A stretch of DNA of 64,000 nucleotides, from the NCBI GenBank assembly GCA_947478725.1, contig CANJWZ010000016.1, positions 1-64,000 on the forward strand, given 5' to 3'. Under the pieces are notes generated by a model. That model saw only the letters and a list, made by a program, of their open reading frames with translations, had not been told where the DNA came from and did no database searches. Positions 30,931 through 40,343 of this stretch are shown one piece after another (positions within the stretch are counted from its first letter, which is position 1; every line of letters begins with the position of its first letter). Source of the stretch: Comamonadaceae bacterium. Its GTDB lineage: Bacteria > Pseudomonadota > Gammaproteobacteria > Burkholderiales > Burkholderiaceae_C. Made by a program: the position numbers and the translations under genes.

Positions 30931-32619
30931 TTATTTCTTGTCGCGCAACTCACGCCGCAAAATTTTGCCGACCGGCGTTTTGGGAAGTTCTGTGCGGAAC
31001 TCTATCACCCTGGGCTGCTTGTAACCGGTCAGATTTTCCTTGCAGAAGGTGCGTACCTGCGCTTCGGTCAAGTCCGGGTTTTTCTTGACGATCACCAGCT
31101 TGACAGCTTCACCTGATTTTTCATCGGCCACGCCTATGCAGGCGCATTCCATCACGCCGTCGAGTTGGCCGACCACGTCTTCAATCTCGTTCGGGTAGAC
31201 GTTAAAACCGCTGACCAGAATCATGTCCTTTTTGCGGTCCACGATTTTGTAAAAACCATTGCTGTCGAGGATGCCGACGTCACCCGATTTGAAGTAACCG
31301 TCTGCTGTCATGACCTTGTCAGTCTCGTCAGGCCGTTGCCAGTAACCAGCCATGACCTGTGGCCCTTTGATGGCGATCTCGCCGGGCTGGCCTTGCGGGA
31401 CTTCGTTGCCGTCGTCGTCAAGCAGCTTGAAGTAGGTGCCTGGAATCGGCACACCAATCGTGCCGCTGAAGGATTTGCTGTTGGTCGGGTTGCAACTGGC
31501 CGATGGTGAGGTCTCAGACAAGCCATAACCTTCGACAATGGGGCAACCTGTTTTCTCGAGCCACAGCTTGGCCACCGAACTGGTGACGGCCATACCGCCG
31601 CCCAGCGAAACTTTCAACTGCGACCAATCGACGGTGTTGAAGTCAGGGTGATTGGCCAGGCCGTTGAAGAGCGTGTTCACAGCCGGGAAACTGTTGACCT
31701 TGTGCTTGGCCAGCTCTTTGAGCACGGCGGGAAAGTCGCGCGGATTCGGGATCAGAATGTTTTTGCCGCCTGTGCGCATGCCCAGCATCATGTTGACGGT
31801 AAAAGCGAAGATGTGATACAGCGGCAATGCGCACACATAGACGGGTTGCACGCCCGGCTGCATGCTGGCCATGGCGGGGATGTTCCAGGCTTCGGACTGC
31901 AGCACATTGGCTATCACGTTGCTGTGCAGCAGCACCGCGCCTTTTGACACGCCGGTGGTGCCGCCCGTGTATTGCAGCACGGCCACGTCGGTCGGCTTGA
32001 TGTCCGGTCGCTTGAGCGTGGCGCGTTTGCCCTGGGCCAGCGCGTCGTTAAAGCGCACAGCACCTGGCAAATTGAAGGCAGGCACCATTTTTTTGACGTT
32101 GCGCACCACATAGTTGACCAGTGCGCCCTTGAGCAGACCCAGCCGGTCACCCATGGCGCATAGGACCACATGCTTGACCGGCGTGGCAGCAACACACTGC
32201 TCCAGCGTATTGGCAAAATTCTCGATGATGACGATCGCTTTGGAGCCGGAGTCTTTGAGTTGGTGCTCCAGCTCGCGGGGGGTGTACAGCGGATTGACGT
32301 TGACCACCACAAAACCGGCGCGCAAGATGGCGGCAACGGCTACCGGGTACTGCGGCACATTGGGCATCATGATGGCGACGCGATCACCTTTGGCCAGCCC
32401 CAGGCTTTGCAGATAGGCACCAAAGGCAACTGACAGGCTATCGGTTTCGCCAAACGTGATGTCCTTGCCCAGAAAGCTGTAGGCGACTTTGGCGGCGTTC
32501 TTTTGAAAGGACTCCTCCATCAAGGCCGCCAGCGAGGGGTACTGCGACGTGTCTACATCCGTCGGTACGCCAGGCGGGTAGGATTTGAGCCAGGGGCGGT
32601 CCAAAGTGGCAGCGGTCAT
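30931..32619 (-). CDS. fadD: Long-chain fatty acid--CoA ligase
   Basis: LQYTGGTTGVSKGAVLLHSN AMP-binding motif; EGYGLSETSP; KIVDRKKDMILVSGFNVYPNEIE. Confidence 0.95.
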   Translation of the reverse strand: MTAATLDRPWLKSYPPGVPTDVDTSQYPSLAALMEESFQKNAAKVAYSFLGKDITFGETDSLSVAFGAYLQSLGLAKGDRVAIMMPNVPQYPVAVAAILRAGFVVVNVNPLYTPRELEHQLKDSGSKAIVIIENFANTLEQCVAATPVKHVVLCAMGDRLGLLKGALVNYVVRNVKKMVPAFNLPGAVRFNDALAQGKRATLKRPDIKPTDVAVLQYTGGTTGVSKGAVLLHSNVIANVLQSEAWNIPAMASMQPGVQPVYVCALPLYHIFAFTVNMMLGMRTGGKNILIPNPRDFPAVLKELAKHKVNSFPAVNTLFNGLANHPDFNTVDWSQLKVSLGGGMAVTSSVAKLWLEKTGCPIVEGYGLSETSPSASCNPTNSKSFSGTIGVPIPGTYFKLLDDDGNEVPQGQPGEIAIKGPQVMAGYWQRPDETDKVMTADGYFKSGDVGILDSNGFYKIVDRKKDMILVSGFNVYPNEIEDVVGQLDGVMECACIGVADEKSGEAVKLVIVKKNPDLTEAQVRTFCKENLTGYKQPRVIEFRTELPKTPVGKILRRELRDKK

Positions 32620-32775
32620 GATTGTCTTCTCCATTGCGATGATGTAAACAGCCCCGAATTTTCAAGGCTGGCATGGCGCTCGCCTATTGCGTTTTCCCTA
32701 GGAAGCGCCCTCAGTTTGAAAGGAGTTGCCTCAAAGCAAAACAACCAGGGCACCGTTGTAGCCAACCCGTCAGCG

Positions 32776-34209
32776 TTACTCAATCGCCTTGCCCATGTCT
32801 TCGATGACCTTTTTGGCATCGCCAAACACCATCATGGTTTTGTCCATGTAAAAGAGTTCGTTGTCCAGTCCGGCGTAGCCTGCAGCCATCGACCGTTTGT
32901 TGACGATGACTGTTTTGGCCTTGTAGGCCTCCAAAATCGGCATCCCGTAAATAGCACTCCCCTTGACGTGTGCCGCCGGGTTGACCACATCGTTGGCGCC
33001 CAGAATGATCGCCACGTCGGCCTGGCCAAATTCAGCGTTGATGTCTTCCATTTCGTGCACCTGGTCGTACGGCACCTCAGCCTCGGCCAGCAGCACGTTC
33101 ATGTGGCCTGGCATGCGGCCAGCCACCGGGTGGATGGCGTATTTGACAGTGATGCCCTTGTCGGTCAGCTTTTGTGCCAGTTCTTTCACCGAGTGCTGCG
33201 CACGCGCCACAGCCAGGCCGTAACCCGGCACGATGATGACGGTTTCGGCGTTGCCCAAGATAAAGGCCGCATCATCTGCCGAGCCGGACTTGACGTTGCG
33301 CTGAACGGCTGAACCCGCCGCAGCCGTGCTGGCCTCGCCGCCAAAGCCGCCCAGAATAACGCTGAAAAACGAACGGTTCATGGCCTTGCACATGATGTAC
33401 GACAGGATAGCCCCGGACGAACCGACCAGCGACCCCGCGATGATCAGCATCGAGTTGTTCAGACTAAAGCCAATGCCTGCTGCTGCCCAGCCCGAATAGC
33501 TGTTCAACATCGACACCACCACCGGCATGTCGGCACCGCCAATCGGGATGATGATCAGCACACCCATGACAAAAGCCAGCGCCAGCATGGCAAAAAATGC
33601 GGTCCAGCTACCGGTGAACATAAACATCAGGCCCAGACCGAGCATGACCAGGCCCAGCACCAAGTTGACCATGTGCTGGCCAGCAAAGGTGACCGGTGCG
33701 CCTTGAAACAGCCGGAACTTGTACTTGCCGCTGAGCTTGCCAAAGGCAATCACGGAGCCGCTGAAGGTAATCGCGCCGATGGCAGCCCCCAGAAACAGCT
33801 CAAGCCTATTGCCTGCAGGTATCTGGTCGGTGCCCATGCCCTTGGCGACGATGCCAAACGCAAAGGGTTCTGCCACCGCAGCCACGCCGATGAAGACGGC
33901 AGCCAGGCCAATCATGCTGTGCATGAAAGCCACCAGCTCGGGCATTTTGGTCATCTCGACCCGCTTGGCCATCAGCGTGCCCGCGGCGCCTCCAATGACC
34001 AATGCCACCAGCACATTGACCATGCCAAGGGCCTTGCCGCCTGAGGTTTCAACAATCAGCGCACCGGTGGTCAGTACGGCGATCGTCATGCCGACCATGC
34101 CAAACAAGTTACCACGCAGCGACGTGGTGGGATGGCTCAAGCCCTTCAAAGCCTGAATAAAAAAGACAGAAGCTACCAAATAAAGCAGCGTGACGATATT
34201 CATGCTCAT
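32776..34209 (-). CDS. pntB: NAD(P) transhydrogenase subunit beta
   Basis: MNIVTLLYLVASVFFIQALKGLSHP; VIIVPGYGLAVARAQH; VNPAAHVKGSAIYGMPILEAYKAKTVIVNKRSMAAGYAGLDNELFY. Confidence 0.97.
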   Translation of the reverse strand: MSMNIVTLLYLVASVFFIQALKGLSHPTTSLRGNLFGMVGMTIAVLTTGALIVETSGGKALGMVNVLVALVIGGAAGTLMAKRVEMTKMPELVAFMHSMIGLAAVFIGVAAVAEPFAFGIVAKGMGTDQIPAGNRLELFLGAAIGAITFSGSVIAFGKLSGKYKFRLFQGAPVTFAGQHMVNLVLGLVMLGLGLMFMFTGSWTAFFAMLALAFVMGVLIIIPIGGADMPVVVSMLNSYSGWAAAGIGFSLNNSMLIIAGSLVGSSGAILSYIMCKAMNRSFFSVILGGFGGEASTAAAGSAVQRNVKSGSADDAAFILGNAETVIIVPGYGLAVARAQHSVKELAQKLTDKGITVKYAIHPVAGRMPGHMNVLLAEAEVPYDQVHEMEDINAEFGQADVAIILGANDVVNPAAHVKGSAIYGMPILEAYKAKTVIVNKRSMAAGYAGLDNELFYMDKTMMVFGDAKKVIEDMGKAIE

Positions 34210-34224
34210 TTTGAAAGTACCCCC

Positions 34225-34325
34225 ACGCTTGTCACTTCGTGTACTACGCTGCCCCCCGAGGGGGCCGCTGCGCCTGCGGTCTGGCAAAGCCAGTCCCGCG
34301 ACCCCTGCGTGAAGGGAACAAGATC
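34225..34325 (+). repeat. GC-rich dispersed repeat family 2, copy 1
   Basis: cttgtcacttcgtgtactacgctgccccccgagggggccgctgcgcctgcggtctggcaaagccagtcccgcgacccctgcgtgaaggg; near-identical to minus strand of 35925-36032. Confidence 0.85.
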
Positions 34326-34342
34326 TTTAGGTTTCACGGCAT

Positions 34343-34651
34343 TCATTTCGCTTCTCCTTTCTTTTCTTTTTTCTTGAACATCTCCAGCATCCGGCGCGTG
34401 ACCAAAAATCCGCCAAACACATTCACCGCCGCCAGCACCACGGCCAAAAAGCCCATGGTTTTTCCGAGCGGTGTCTCGGTCAGAGCGGCGGCCAGCATGG
34501 CCCCAACAATGACGATGGCTGAAATGGCGTTGGTCACAGCCATCAGCGGTGTGTGCAGCGCAGGCGTGACGGTCCACACCACGTGGTAACCCACGTAGAT
34601 GGCGAGCACAAAAATAATCAGGTTGATGATGGTGGGTGACACGGCTTCCAT
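34343..34651 (-). CDS. pntAb: NAD(P) transhydrogenase subunit alpha, TM part (alpha-2)
   Basis: MEAVSPTIINLIIFVLAIYVGYHVVWTVTPALHTPLMAVTNAISAIVIVGAML. Confidence 0.93.
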   Translation of the reverse strand: MEAVSPTIINLIIFVLAIYVGYHVVWTVTPALHTPLMAVTNAISAIVIVGAMLAAALTETPLGKTMGFLAVVLAAVNVFGGFLVTRRMLEMFKKKEKKGEAK

Positions 34652-34686
34652 GAGCTTCTCCAGATGACTTTTGAAATGATTGGCGT

Positions 34687-35805
34687 TTAAGACTTGCGTT
34701 TGATGTCGCCGGCCTGCGTCATCAGGCAAGCCGCCACGATGTCATCAGCCATGTCGATGTTCAAAGCACCTTCTTTGGTGATGATCAGCTTTAAAAAGTC
34801 GAGCAGGTTGCGCGCGTAAAGTGCGCTGGCATCTGCGGCCACCAATGATGCGATATTGGTCTCACCAATCAGCGTCACGCCGTGCTTGACCACGGTTTTG
34901 CCGGGTTCAGTCAACGGGCAATTGCCGCCTTGCGGTGCTGCCAGGTCAACAATCACGCTGCCTGGTTTCATGGCCTTGACCATGTCTTCGGTCACCAGCA
35001 CAGGGGCGGCGCGGCCTGGAATGAGTGCGGTGGTGATCACGATGTCGGCATTGGCCACGCGCTTGGCCACTTCGTCTTTTTGTCTGGCCAGCCAGCTTGG
35101 GGGCATGGGCTTGGCATAGCCGCCCACACCGACAGCGGCTTCGCGCTCTTCATCGGTTTCGTAGGGCACATCGATAAACTTGGCGCCCAATGATTCAACC
35201 TGTTCTTTCACGCTGGGGCGCACGTCGCTGGCTTCAATCACCGCACCGAGGCGCTTGGCGGTGGCAATCGCTTGCAGGCCCGCCACGCCGACACCCAGAA
35301 TCACCACGCGGGCCGCCTTAACGGTGCCAGCAGCGGTCATCAGCATCGGCATAAAACGCTGGTAAGCGTTGGCGGCCATCATCACGGCCTTGTAGCCGGC
35401 AATATTGGCTTGCGACGACAGCACGTCCATGCTTTGCGCGCGGCTGGTTCGGGGCGCGGCTTCCAGTGCAAATGCGGTGATCTGTGCTGTGGCCAGGCGC
35501 TGCAAGCCCGTAGCATCAAACGGGTTCAACATGCCCACCAGCACGCCCCCTGCTTTGAGGTGCGGCACCTCGGCGTCTAGCGGGCAGCGCACTTTGAGGA
35601 CAATGTCGGCGGCGTAAGCGCCTGCTGCATCGGTGATCTCTGCGCCGACCGCTGCATAAGCATCATCTGGCACGCTGGCTGCAACACCTGCGCCAGCTTG
35701 CACACGGATGGTGTGGCCTTGGGTTTTGAGTTTTTTGGCCGTTTCCGGCGTGATGGCGACGCGTGTTTCGCCGTCAATGATTTCGGCGGGTACCCCAATC
35801 AGCAT
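34687..35805 (-). CDS. pntAa: NAD(P) transhydrogenase subunit alpha, soluble part (alpha-1)
   Basis: MLIGVPAEIIDGETRVAITPETAKKLKTQGH; VVILGVGVAGLQAIATAKRLGAVIEASDVRP. Confidence 0.96.
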   Translation of the reverse strand: MLIGVPAEIIDGETRVAITPETAKKLKTQGHTIRVQAGAGVAASVPDDAYAAVGAEITDAAGAYAADIVLKVRCPLDAEVPHLKAGGVLVGMLNPFDATGLQRLATAQITAFALEAAPRTSRAQSMDVLSSQANIAGYKAVMMAANAYQRFMPMLMTAAGTVKAARVVILGVGVAGLQAIATAKRLGAVIEASDVRPSVKEQVESLGAKFIDVPYETDEEREAAVGVGGYAKPMPPSWLARQKDEVAKRVANADIVITTALIPGRAAPVLVTEDMVKAMKPGSVIVDLAAPQGGNCPLTEPGKTVVKHGVTLIGETNIASLVAADASALYARNLLDFLKLIITKEGALNIDMADDIVAACLMTQAGDIKRKS

Positions 35806-35924
35806 GGGTTTCTCCTCAATTAGACGTTGGTTTTTTCTGGCTTTTTTTGCCTGCCTGCGAGCTTACATGAGTTTTCCGACGGTTCTGAATGGGTATTCCA
35901 TATCCTGTGACGGTTGAGACGACC

Positions 35925-36032
35925 CATCCCCGACTTTTCAAGCAGGGGCCGCAGATCTGACTCCGCCAGTCTGCAGGCGCAGCGGCCCCTCGGGGGCAGG
36001 GAGTTACACGCAGTGAGCGACCGTGGGGCCTC
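35925..36032 (-). repeat. GC-rich dispersed repeat family 2, copy 2 (inverted)
   Basis: Minus strand ggtcgctcactgcgtgtaactccctgcccccgaggggccgctgcgcctgcagactggcggagtcagatctgcggcccctgcttgaaaag. Confidence 0.85.
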
Positions 36033-37542
36033 ATTTAGCCGTTGGCATGACAAATTCAGCGCCCTTGCCAATGCTCTCCGGCCAGCGCTGCATGATGGAC
36101 TTTTGCTTGGTGTAAAAGCGCACACCTTCTTCGCCGTAGGCATGCATGTCGCCAAACAGACTTTTCTTCCACCCGCCAAAGCCGTGCCAGGCCATCGGTA
36201 CGGGAATGGGAACATTGATGCCCACCATGCCGACTTGAATGCGTCTTGAAAATTCACGTGCCACGTTGCCGTCGCGGGTAAAGCAGCTCACGCCGTTGCC
36301 AAACTCGTGGGCATTGATCAGCTCAACCGCCTCCTTCAAGTCCTTGACGCGGAGACAGCCCAGCACCGGGCCAAATATCTCTTCCTTGTAGATGCGCATG
36401 TCTGGCGTGACATGGTCAAACAGCGTCCCGCCCATCCAGAAGCCGGCCTCGCAACCCTCGCCTGCATCTTTGCCCGTGAAGGTGCGGCCGTCCACCAGCA
36501 GTTTGGCGCCTTCTTCAACGCCCAGGTCGATGTAGCCGGTGATGCGCTTGTGAGCCGTGCTGGTGACGATGGGGCCCATTTCGGCGTCGAGGTTCACGCC
36601 GTTTTTGATCACCAGCGTTTTGGCTCTGGCGGTCAACATCGGCAGCAGGCGTTCGGCCACATCACCGACCAGGACAGCAACAGAAATCGCCATGCAGCGC
36701 TCGCCAGCCGAGCCGTAACCCGCGCCAATCAGGGCGTCTACCGCTTGTTCGAGGTCAGCATCAGGCATGACAACCATGTGGTTTTTGGCACCGCCCAAGG
36801 CTTGCACGCGCTTGCCGTGGTGCGCGCCCGTTTCGTAAATATAGTTGGCAATCGGTGTAGAACCGACAAAGGACACGGCCTTGACATCAGGGTGCACCAG
36901 CAGCGCATCGACGGCTTCCTTGTCGCCTTGCACGACATTGAAGACACCATCTGGCAATCCTGCTTGCTGGAGCAGCTCGGCCATGAACAAACTGGCGCTT
37001 GGGTCAATCGGGCTGGGCTTCAAAACAAAGCAGTTGCCCGCAGCAATCGCCACCGGAAACATCCACATGGGCACCATCACCGGAAAGTTGAACGGCGTGA
37101 TACCCGCAACCACACCCAGCGGCTGGCGCAGCGTCCAGTTGTCGATACCGGTGCTGACCTGGTCGGTAAAGTCGCCCTTGAGGAGTTGCGGCATGCCGCA
37201 GGCAAACTCCACAATGTCAATGCCGCGCGCGACCTCACCTTGTGCGTCGGTGAACACCTTGCCGTGTTCGGCAGTGATCATGTGCGCCAGCTTGTCTTTG
37301 TGGGCATTGAGCAGTTCCAGAAACTTGAACATCACCCGCGCACGGCGAATCGGCGGCGTGTCAGACCATGCCGCAAAAGCCGCCTGGCTTGAGGCCACAG
37401 CCGCAGCCACGTCCGCGCTGCTGGCCAGCAACACCTGTCCGCTCACCGCGCCGGTTGCGGGGTTGAACACGTCCTGGCTGCGCGAGGCAGCAGGCAGTGC
37501 GACTTGGCCATTGATGTAATGACCGATGGTGGGAGTTGACAT
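36031..37542 (-). CDS. mmsA: Methylmalonate-semialdehyde dehydrogenase (CoA-acylating)
   Basis: [63 protein letters not shown]. Confidence 0.96.
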   Translation of the reverse strand: MSTPTIGHYINGQVALPAASRSQDVFNPATGAVSGQVLLASSADVAAAVASSQAAFAAWSDTPPIRRARVMFKFLELLNAHKDKLAHMITAEHGKVFTDAQGEVARGIDIVEFACGMPQLLKGDFTDQVSTGIDNWTLRQPLGVVAGITPFNFPVMVPMWMFPVAIAAGNCFVLKPSPIDPSASLFMAELLQQAGLPDGVFNVVQGDKEAVDALLVHPDVKAVSFVGSTPIANYIYETGAHHGKRVQALGGAKNHMVVMPDADLEQAVDALIGAGYGSAGERCMAISVAVLVGDVAERLLPMLTARAKTLVIKNGVNLDAEMGPIVTSTAHKRITGYIDLGVEEGAKLLVDGRTFTGKDAGEGCEAGFWMGGTLFDHVTPDMRIYKEEIFGPVLGCLRVKDLKEAVELINAHEFGNGVSCFTRDGNVAREFSRRIQVGMVGINVPIPVPMAWHGFGGWKKSLFGDMHAYGEEGVRFYTKQKSIMQRWPESIGKGAEFVMPTAK

Positions 37543-37651
37543 AGGGAATCCTCAATCTGAAGTGATGGACAAGTCTAGGTTCGCACCGCTGATTTGATAA
37601 GCCCCACTTTATTGATTACATTGTTCACATATCTGAACAATAAGGCCTGCC

Positions 37652-38605
37652 ATGTCGACTGACCAACTCGCGCCCCTGGTGGCTGACCTGCACCTGCTGA
37701 CCGTGCTGGCCGCGACGAAAAGCTTTACCGAAACCGCCCGCCGTCTGGGAACGTCGAAAGCCTCTGTCAGCATGCGTATCAGCGAGCTGGAGCGCACAGC
37801 TGGCGTGTTGCTGGTGCGCCGCACCACACGCTCGGTAGGGCTGACCGAGGCCGGGCAGCAGCTGGTCACCGACATGCAGCCTGCGTTTGAGCGCATTGCA
37901 GGCAGTTACAGCGCAGCGCGGGACACGGTGGGCAAGCCGCGCGGCCTGGTGCGTGTCACGGCCCCTGTCGCTTTGGGCAGGCAACATCTGGCACCCATGG
38001 TGGCGGACTTTTTAAAGCACTTCCCGGAAATTCATATTGAGCTGGAACTGACCGACCGCTTTGTGAACCTGGCCCATGAGGGTTTTGATCTGGCCATACG
38101 CCATGCCCATGTTGTGCCCGAAACGCACGTGGCCTGGGTGCTGTGCGACACACGGTCAGTGCTCGTGGCAAGCGCTGACTATCTGGCCCAGCGCGGCATA
38201 CCCGAACACCCAAACGATTTGACAGCGCATGACTGCCTGCTGTATTTGGGCGACCAGGCCGGTAGCTGGACATTTGCCAAAAACAGCAAAAAAAAACCGA
38301 CGGAGCGGGTGGGCGTCAACATCCGTGGGTCGCTGAAAGCCAACAACAGCGAGGTGCTGCGCGACGCTATTTTGGCAGGACTGGGTATTGGCCTGCTGCC
38401 AGACTTCAGCTTACCCATCACCGCCAAGGCACAGACCCGTCTGATCCGCGTGCTGCCAGACTGGCAGGTGCAGGGCTTTTTCGGTGACAAAATTTACGCG
38501 CTGCGGCCGTGGTCAGCCCAAGTGCCTAAGGCGGTGCAGTGCCTGGTGGAGCATCTGCGGGGCAGTTTTGCGCAGGGGTTTGGCTCTGCTGGCGCTGGCA
38601 CATAA
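37652..38605 (+). CDS. LysR family transcriptional regulator
   Basis: N-terminal wHTH FTETARRLGTSKASVSMRISELERTAGVLLVRRTTRSVGLTEAG. Confidence 0.95.
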   Translation: MSTDQLAPLVADLHLLTVLAATKSFTETARRLGTSKASVSMRISELERTAGVLLVRRTTRSVGLTEAGQQLVTDMQPAFERIAGSYSAARDTVGKPRGLVRVTAPVALGRQHLAPMVADFLKHFPEIHIELELTDRFVNLAHEGFDLAIRHAHVVPETHVAWVLCDTRSVLVASADYLAQRGIPEHPNDLTAHDCLLYLGDQAGSWTFAKNSKKKPTERVGVNIRGSLKANNSEVLRDAILAGLGIGLLPDFSLPITAKAQTRLIRVLPDWQVQGFFGDKIYALRPWSAQVPKAVQCLVEHLRGSFAQGFGSAGAGT

Positions 38606-38614
38606 TCTCCCCCC

Positions 38615-39121
38615 ATGAGAGCCCGATTCAAACCCAGCGTCACCGTTGCCGCCGTCATTGCCCAAGACTTTGATGGCATTCAAAAATTCTTGCTGGTCGA
38701 GGAAGAAACCCGCGACGGCCTCAAATTCAACAACCCGGCGGGCCACCTGGATCCGGGTGAAAGCTTGCCGCAAGCCTGCGCACGTGAAACGCTGGAGGAA
38801 ACTGCCTTTCACTTCATACCGACTGATGTGGTCGGCGTGTACATGTCGCGCTTTCAACGTGCCGGTGCAACCGAGCCCAGTGGGCAAGAAGACATCACCT
38901 ACCTGAGGTTTGCATTTTGCGGCGAGCTGGGTGCTCATGTGGCGGGGCAGCCGCTGGACGAAGGCATAGTGCGGGCCGTGTGGCTGACAGCCGATGAGAT
39001 TCGGGCCAGTACAGACAAGCATCGCAGCCCCTTGCTGCTCCAGTGCATGGAAGATTATTTGGCGGGGCAACGTTTCCCATTGGCATTGGTGACAACCGAT
39101 GTCTCTGTGTTCGCGGGCTGA
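38615..39121 (+). CDS. NUDIX hydrolase (NudJ-like)
   Basis: Nudix box GHLDPGESLPQACARETLEETAF (GX5EX7REUXEE). Confidence 0.93.
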   Translation: MRARFKPSVTVAAVIAQDFDGIQKFLLVEEETRDGLKFNNPAGHLDPGESLPQACARETLEETAFHFIPTDVVGVYMSRFQRAGATEPSGQEDITYLRFAFCGELGAHVAGQPLDEGIVRAVWLTADEIRASTDKHRSPLLLQCMEDYLAGQRFPLALVTTDVSVFAG

Positions 39122-39167
39122 TGCCGATGCCCGCCCCGTTGACGACTGCCATCACCTGAGTACTGCC

Positions 39168-39989
39168 ATGCCCACTGAGACGCTGCTGACTTACCTGTTC
39201 GTACCCGGTGACCGACCGGAGCGCTTTGCCAAAGCGGTGGCCTCGGGCGCCGACCGCGTCATCATTGATCTTGAAGACGCGGTAGCGCCCGCCAACAAAG
39301 CAGCAGCGCGCAGCACCATTGCCGAATGGCTACAAAGCAACAGCGACCAGATTGACAAGGTGCTGATTCGCATCAACGATGCAGCAACCGCCTGGCATGC
39401 CGGCGACCTGGCTTGGGCCCAGGCGGTGCAAGCCACATGTGTGATGCTGCCCAAATGCGAAGCAGCAGATCAGGTGGCAGCGGTACTGGCCTGTTTGCCG
39501 CCCCATGCCAGCGTCGTGCCGCTGATAGAAAGTGCGCGCGGCCTGGTGGCGGTGTACGACATCGCCAATGCAACCGGCGTTACACGGCTGGCCTTCGGCT
39601 CGCTGGACTATATGGTGGACATGGCTGTCGATTCCGGCAGTCTGGCGCTGGACCATGCGGCCACACAAATCGCGGTGGCATCGCGTGCTGCCGGACTGGT
39701 ATCGCCGATAGCGGGCGTGACGCCCGACCTGGACCCGGCCCGTGTCACGGCAGACATGCGGCAGGCTAAAAGCCTGGGCTTCGGTGCCAAGATGTGCATT
39801 CACCCAACGCAGCTTGCCGCCGTCCTCGCAGCGCTCGCCCCCACGGCGGCTGAAGTGGCCTGGGCAGAACGGGTGATTCAGGCCTGGGCGGCATCTGGCA
39901 GCGGTGCCATACAGCTGGACGGCAAAATGGTCGATCGCCCCGTTGTACTGAAGGCCGAGCGCATCATGCTGCTGGCTTCACGCCCATAG
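39168..39989 (+). CDS. HpcH/HpaI aldolase / CitE-like CoA ester lyase
   Basis: YLFVPGDRPERFAKAVASGADRVIIDLEDAVAPANK; GFGAKMCIHPTQLAAV. Confidence 0.94.
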   Translation: MPTETLLTYLFVPGDRPERFAKAVASGADRVIIDLEDAVAPANKAAARSTIAEWLQSNSDQIDKVLIRINDAATAWHAGDLAWAQAVQATCVMLPKCEAADQVAAVLACLPPHASVVPLIESARGLVAVYDIANATGVTRLAFGSLDYMVDMAVDSGSLALDHAATQIAVASRAAGLVSPIAGVTPDLDPARVTADMRQAKSLGFGAKMCIHPTQLAAVLAALAPTAAEVAWAERVIQAWAASGSGAIQLDGKMVDRPVVLKAERIMLLASRP

Positions 39990-40080
39990 CGTTCCAAGCG
40001 GCGGCGGAGCTGATCGCTTGCGCTTACGGTAGGCTGACACGGCGTTTTGACAGAGAAAATCTGTTTTTACGCCAGCAATA

Positions 40081-40142
40081 AGGCTGCAGGCCAAAGAATT
40101 TCTGGGCTAGATGCTATTTAATAAATAGCACAGCAATCGCTT
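40081..40142 (-). repeat. Dispersed GCTA-N9-AGC repeat copy
   Basis: Minus strand gctatttattaaatagcatctagcccagaaattctttggcctgcagcct. Confidence 0.7.
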
Positions 40143-40169
40143 TTAAAACCGTGTGACCCGTGTCGACGC

Positions 40170-40334
40170 TCAGTCAGCTTCGCTTGTGGGTTTGGGTGGG
40201 TTGGCCTGCTTGTCGCGCTCTTTCGTTCGACGCTGCTCCTGCGCCACGTCGTGCAGTTGCCACCACACAAACCCGGCACCCGCCGCCACCAAAAGAGCCA
40301 CCTTCACAGCCATCAAGGTGTCGGTAGACGTCAT
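40170..40334 (-). CDS. 54-aa predicted single-TM protein, last ORF of the superoperon
   Basis: Manual translation MTSTDTLMAVKVALLVAAGAGFVWWQLHDVAQEQRRTKERDKQANPPKPTSEAD*; starts 9 nt after the crtB stop with GAGG upstream; below the ORF-track length cutoff. Confidence 0.65.
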   Translation of the reverse strand: MTSTDTLMAVKVALLVAAGAGFVWWQLHDVAQEQRRTKERDKQANPPKPTSEAD

Positions 40335-40343
40335 GCGCTGGCC

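Noticed and set aside
36307-37392. 361-aa plus-strand ORF opposite mmsA
   Set aside because: Antisense shadow of mmsA; composition typical of codon-bias mirrors.
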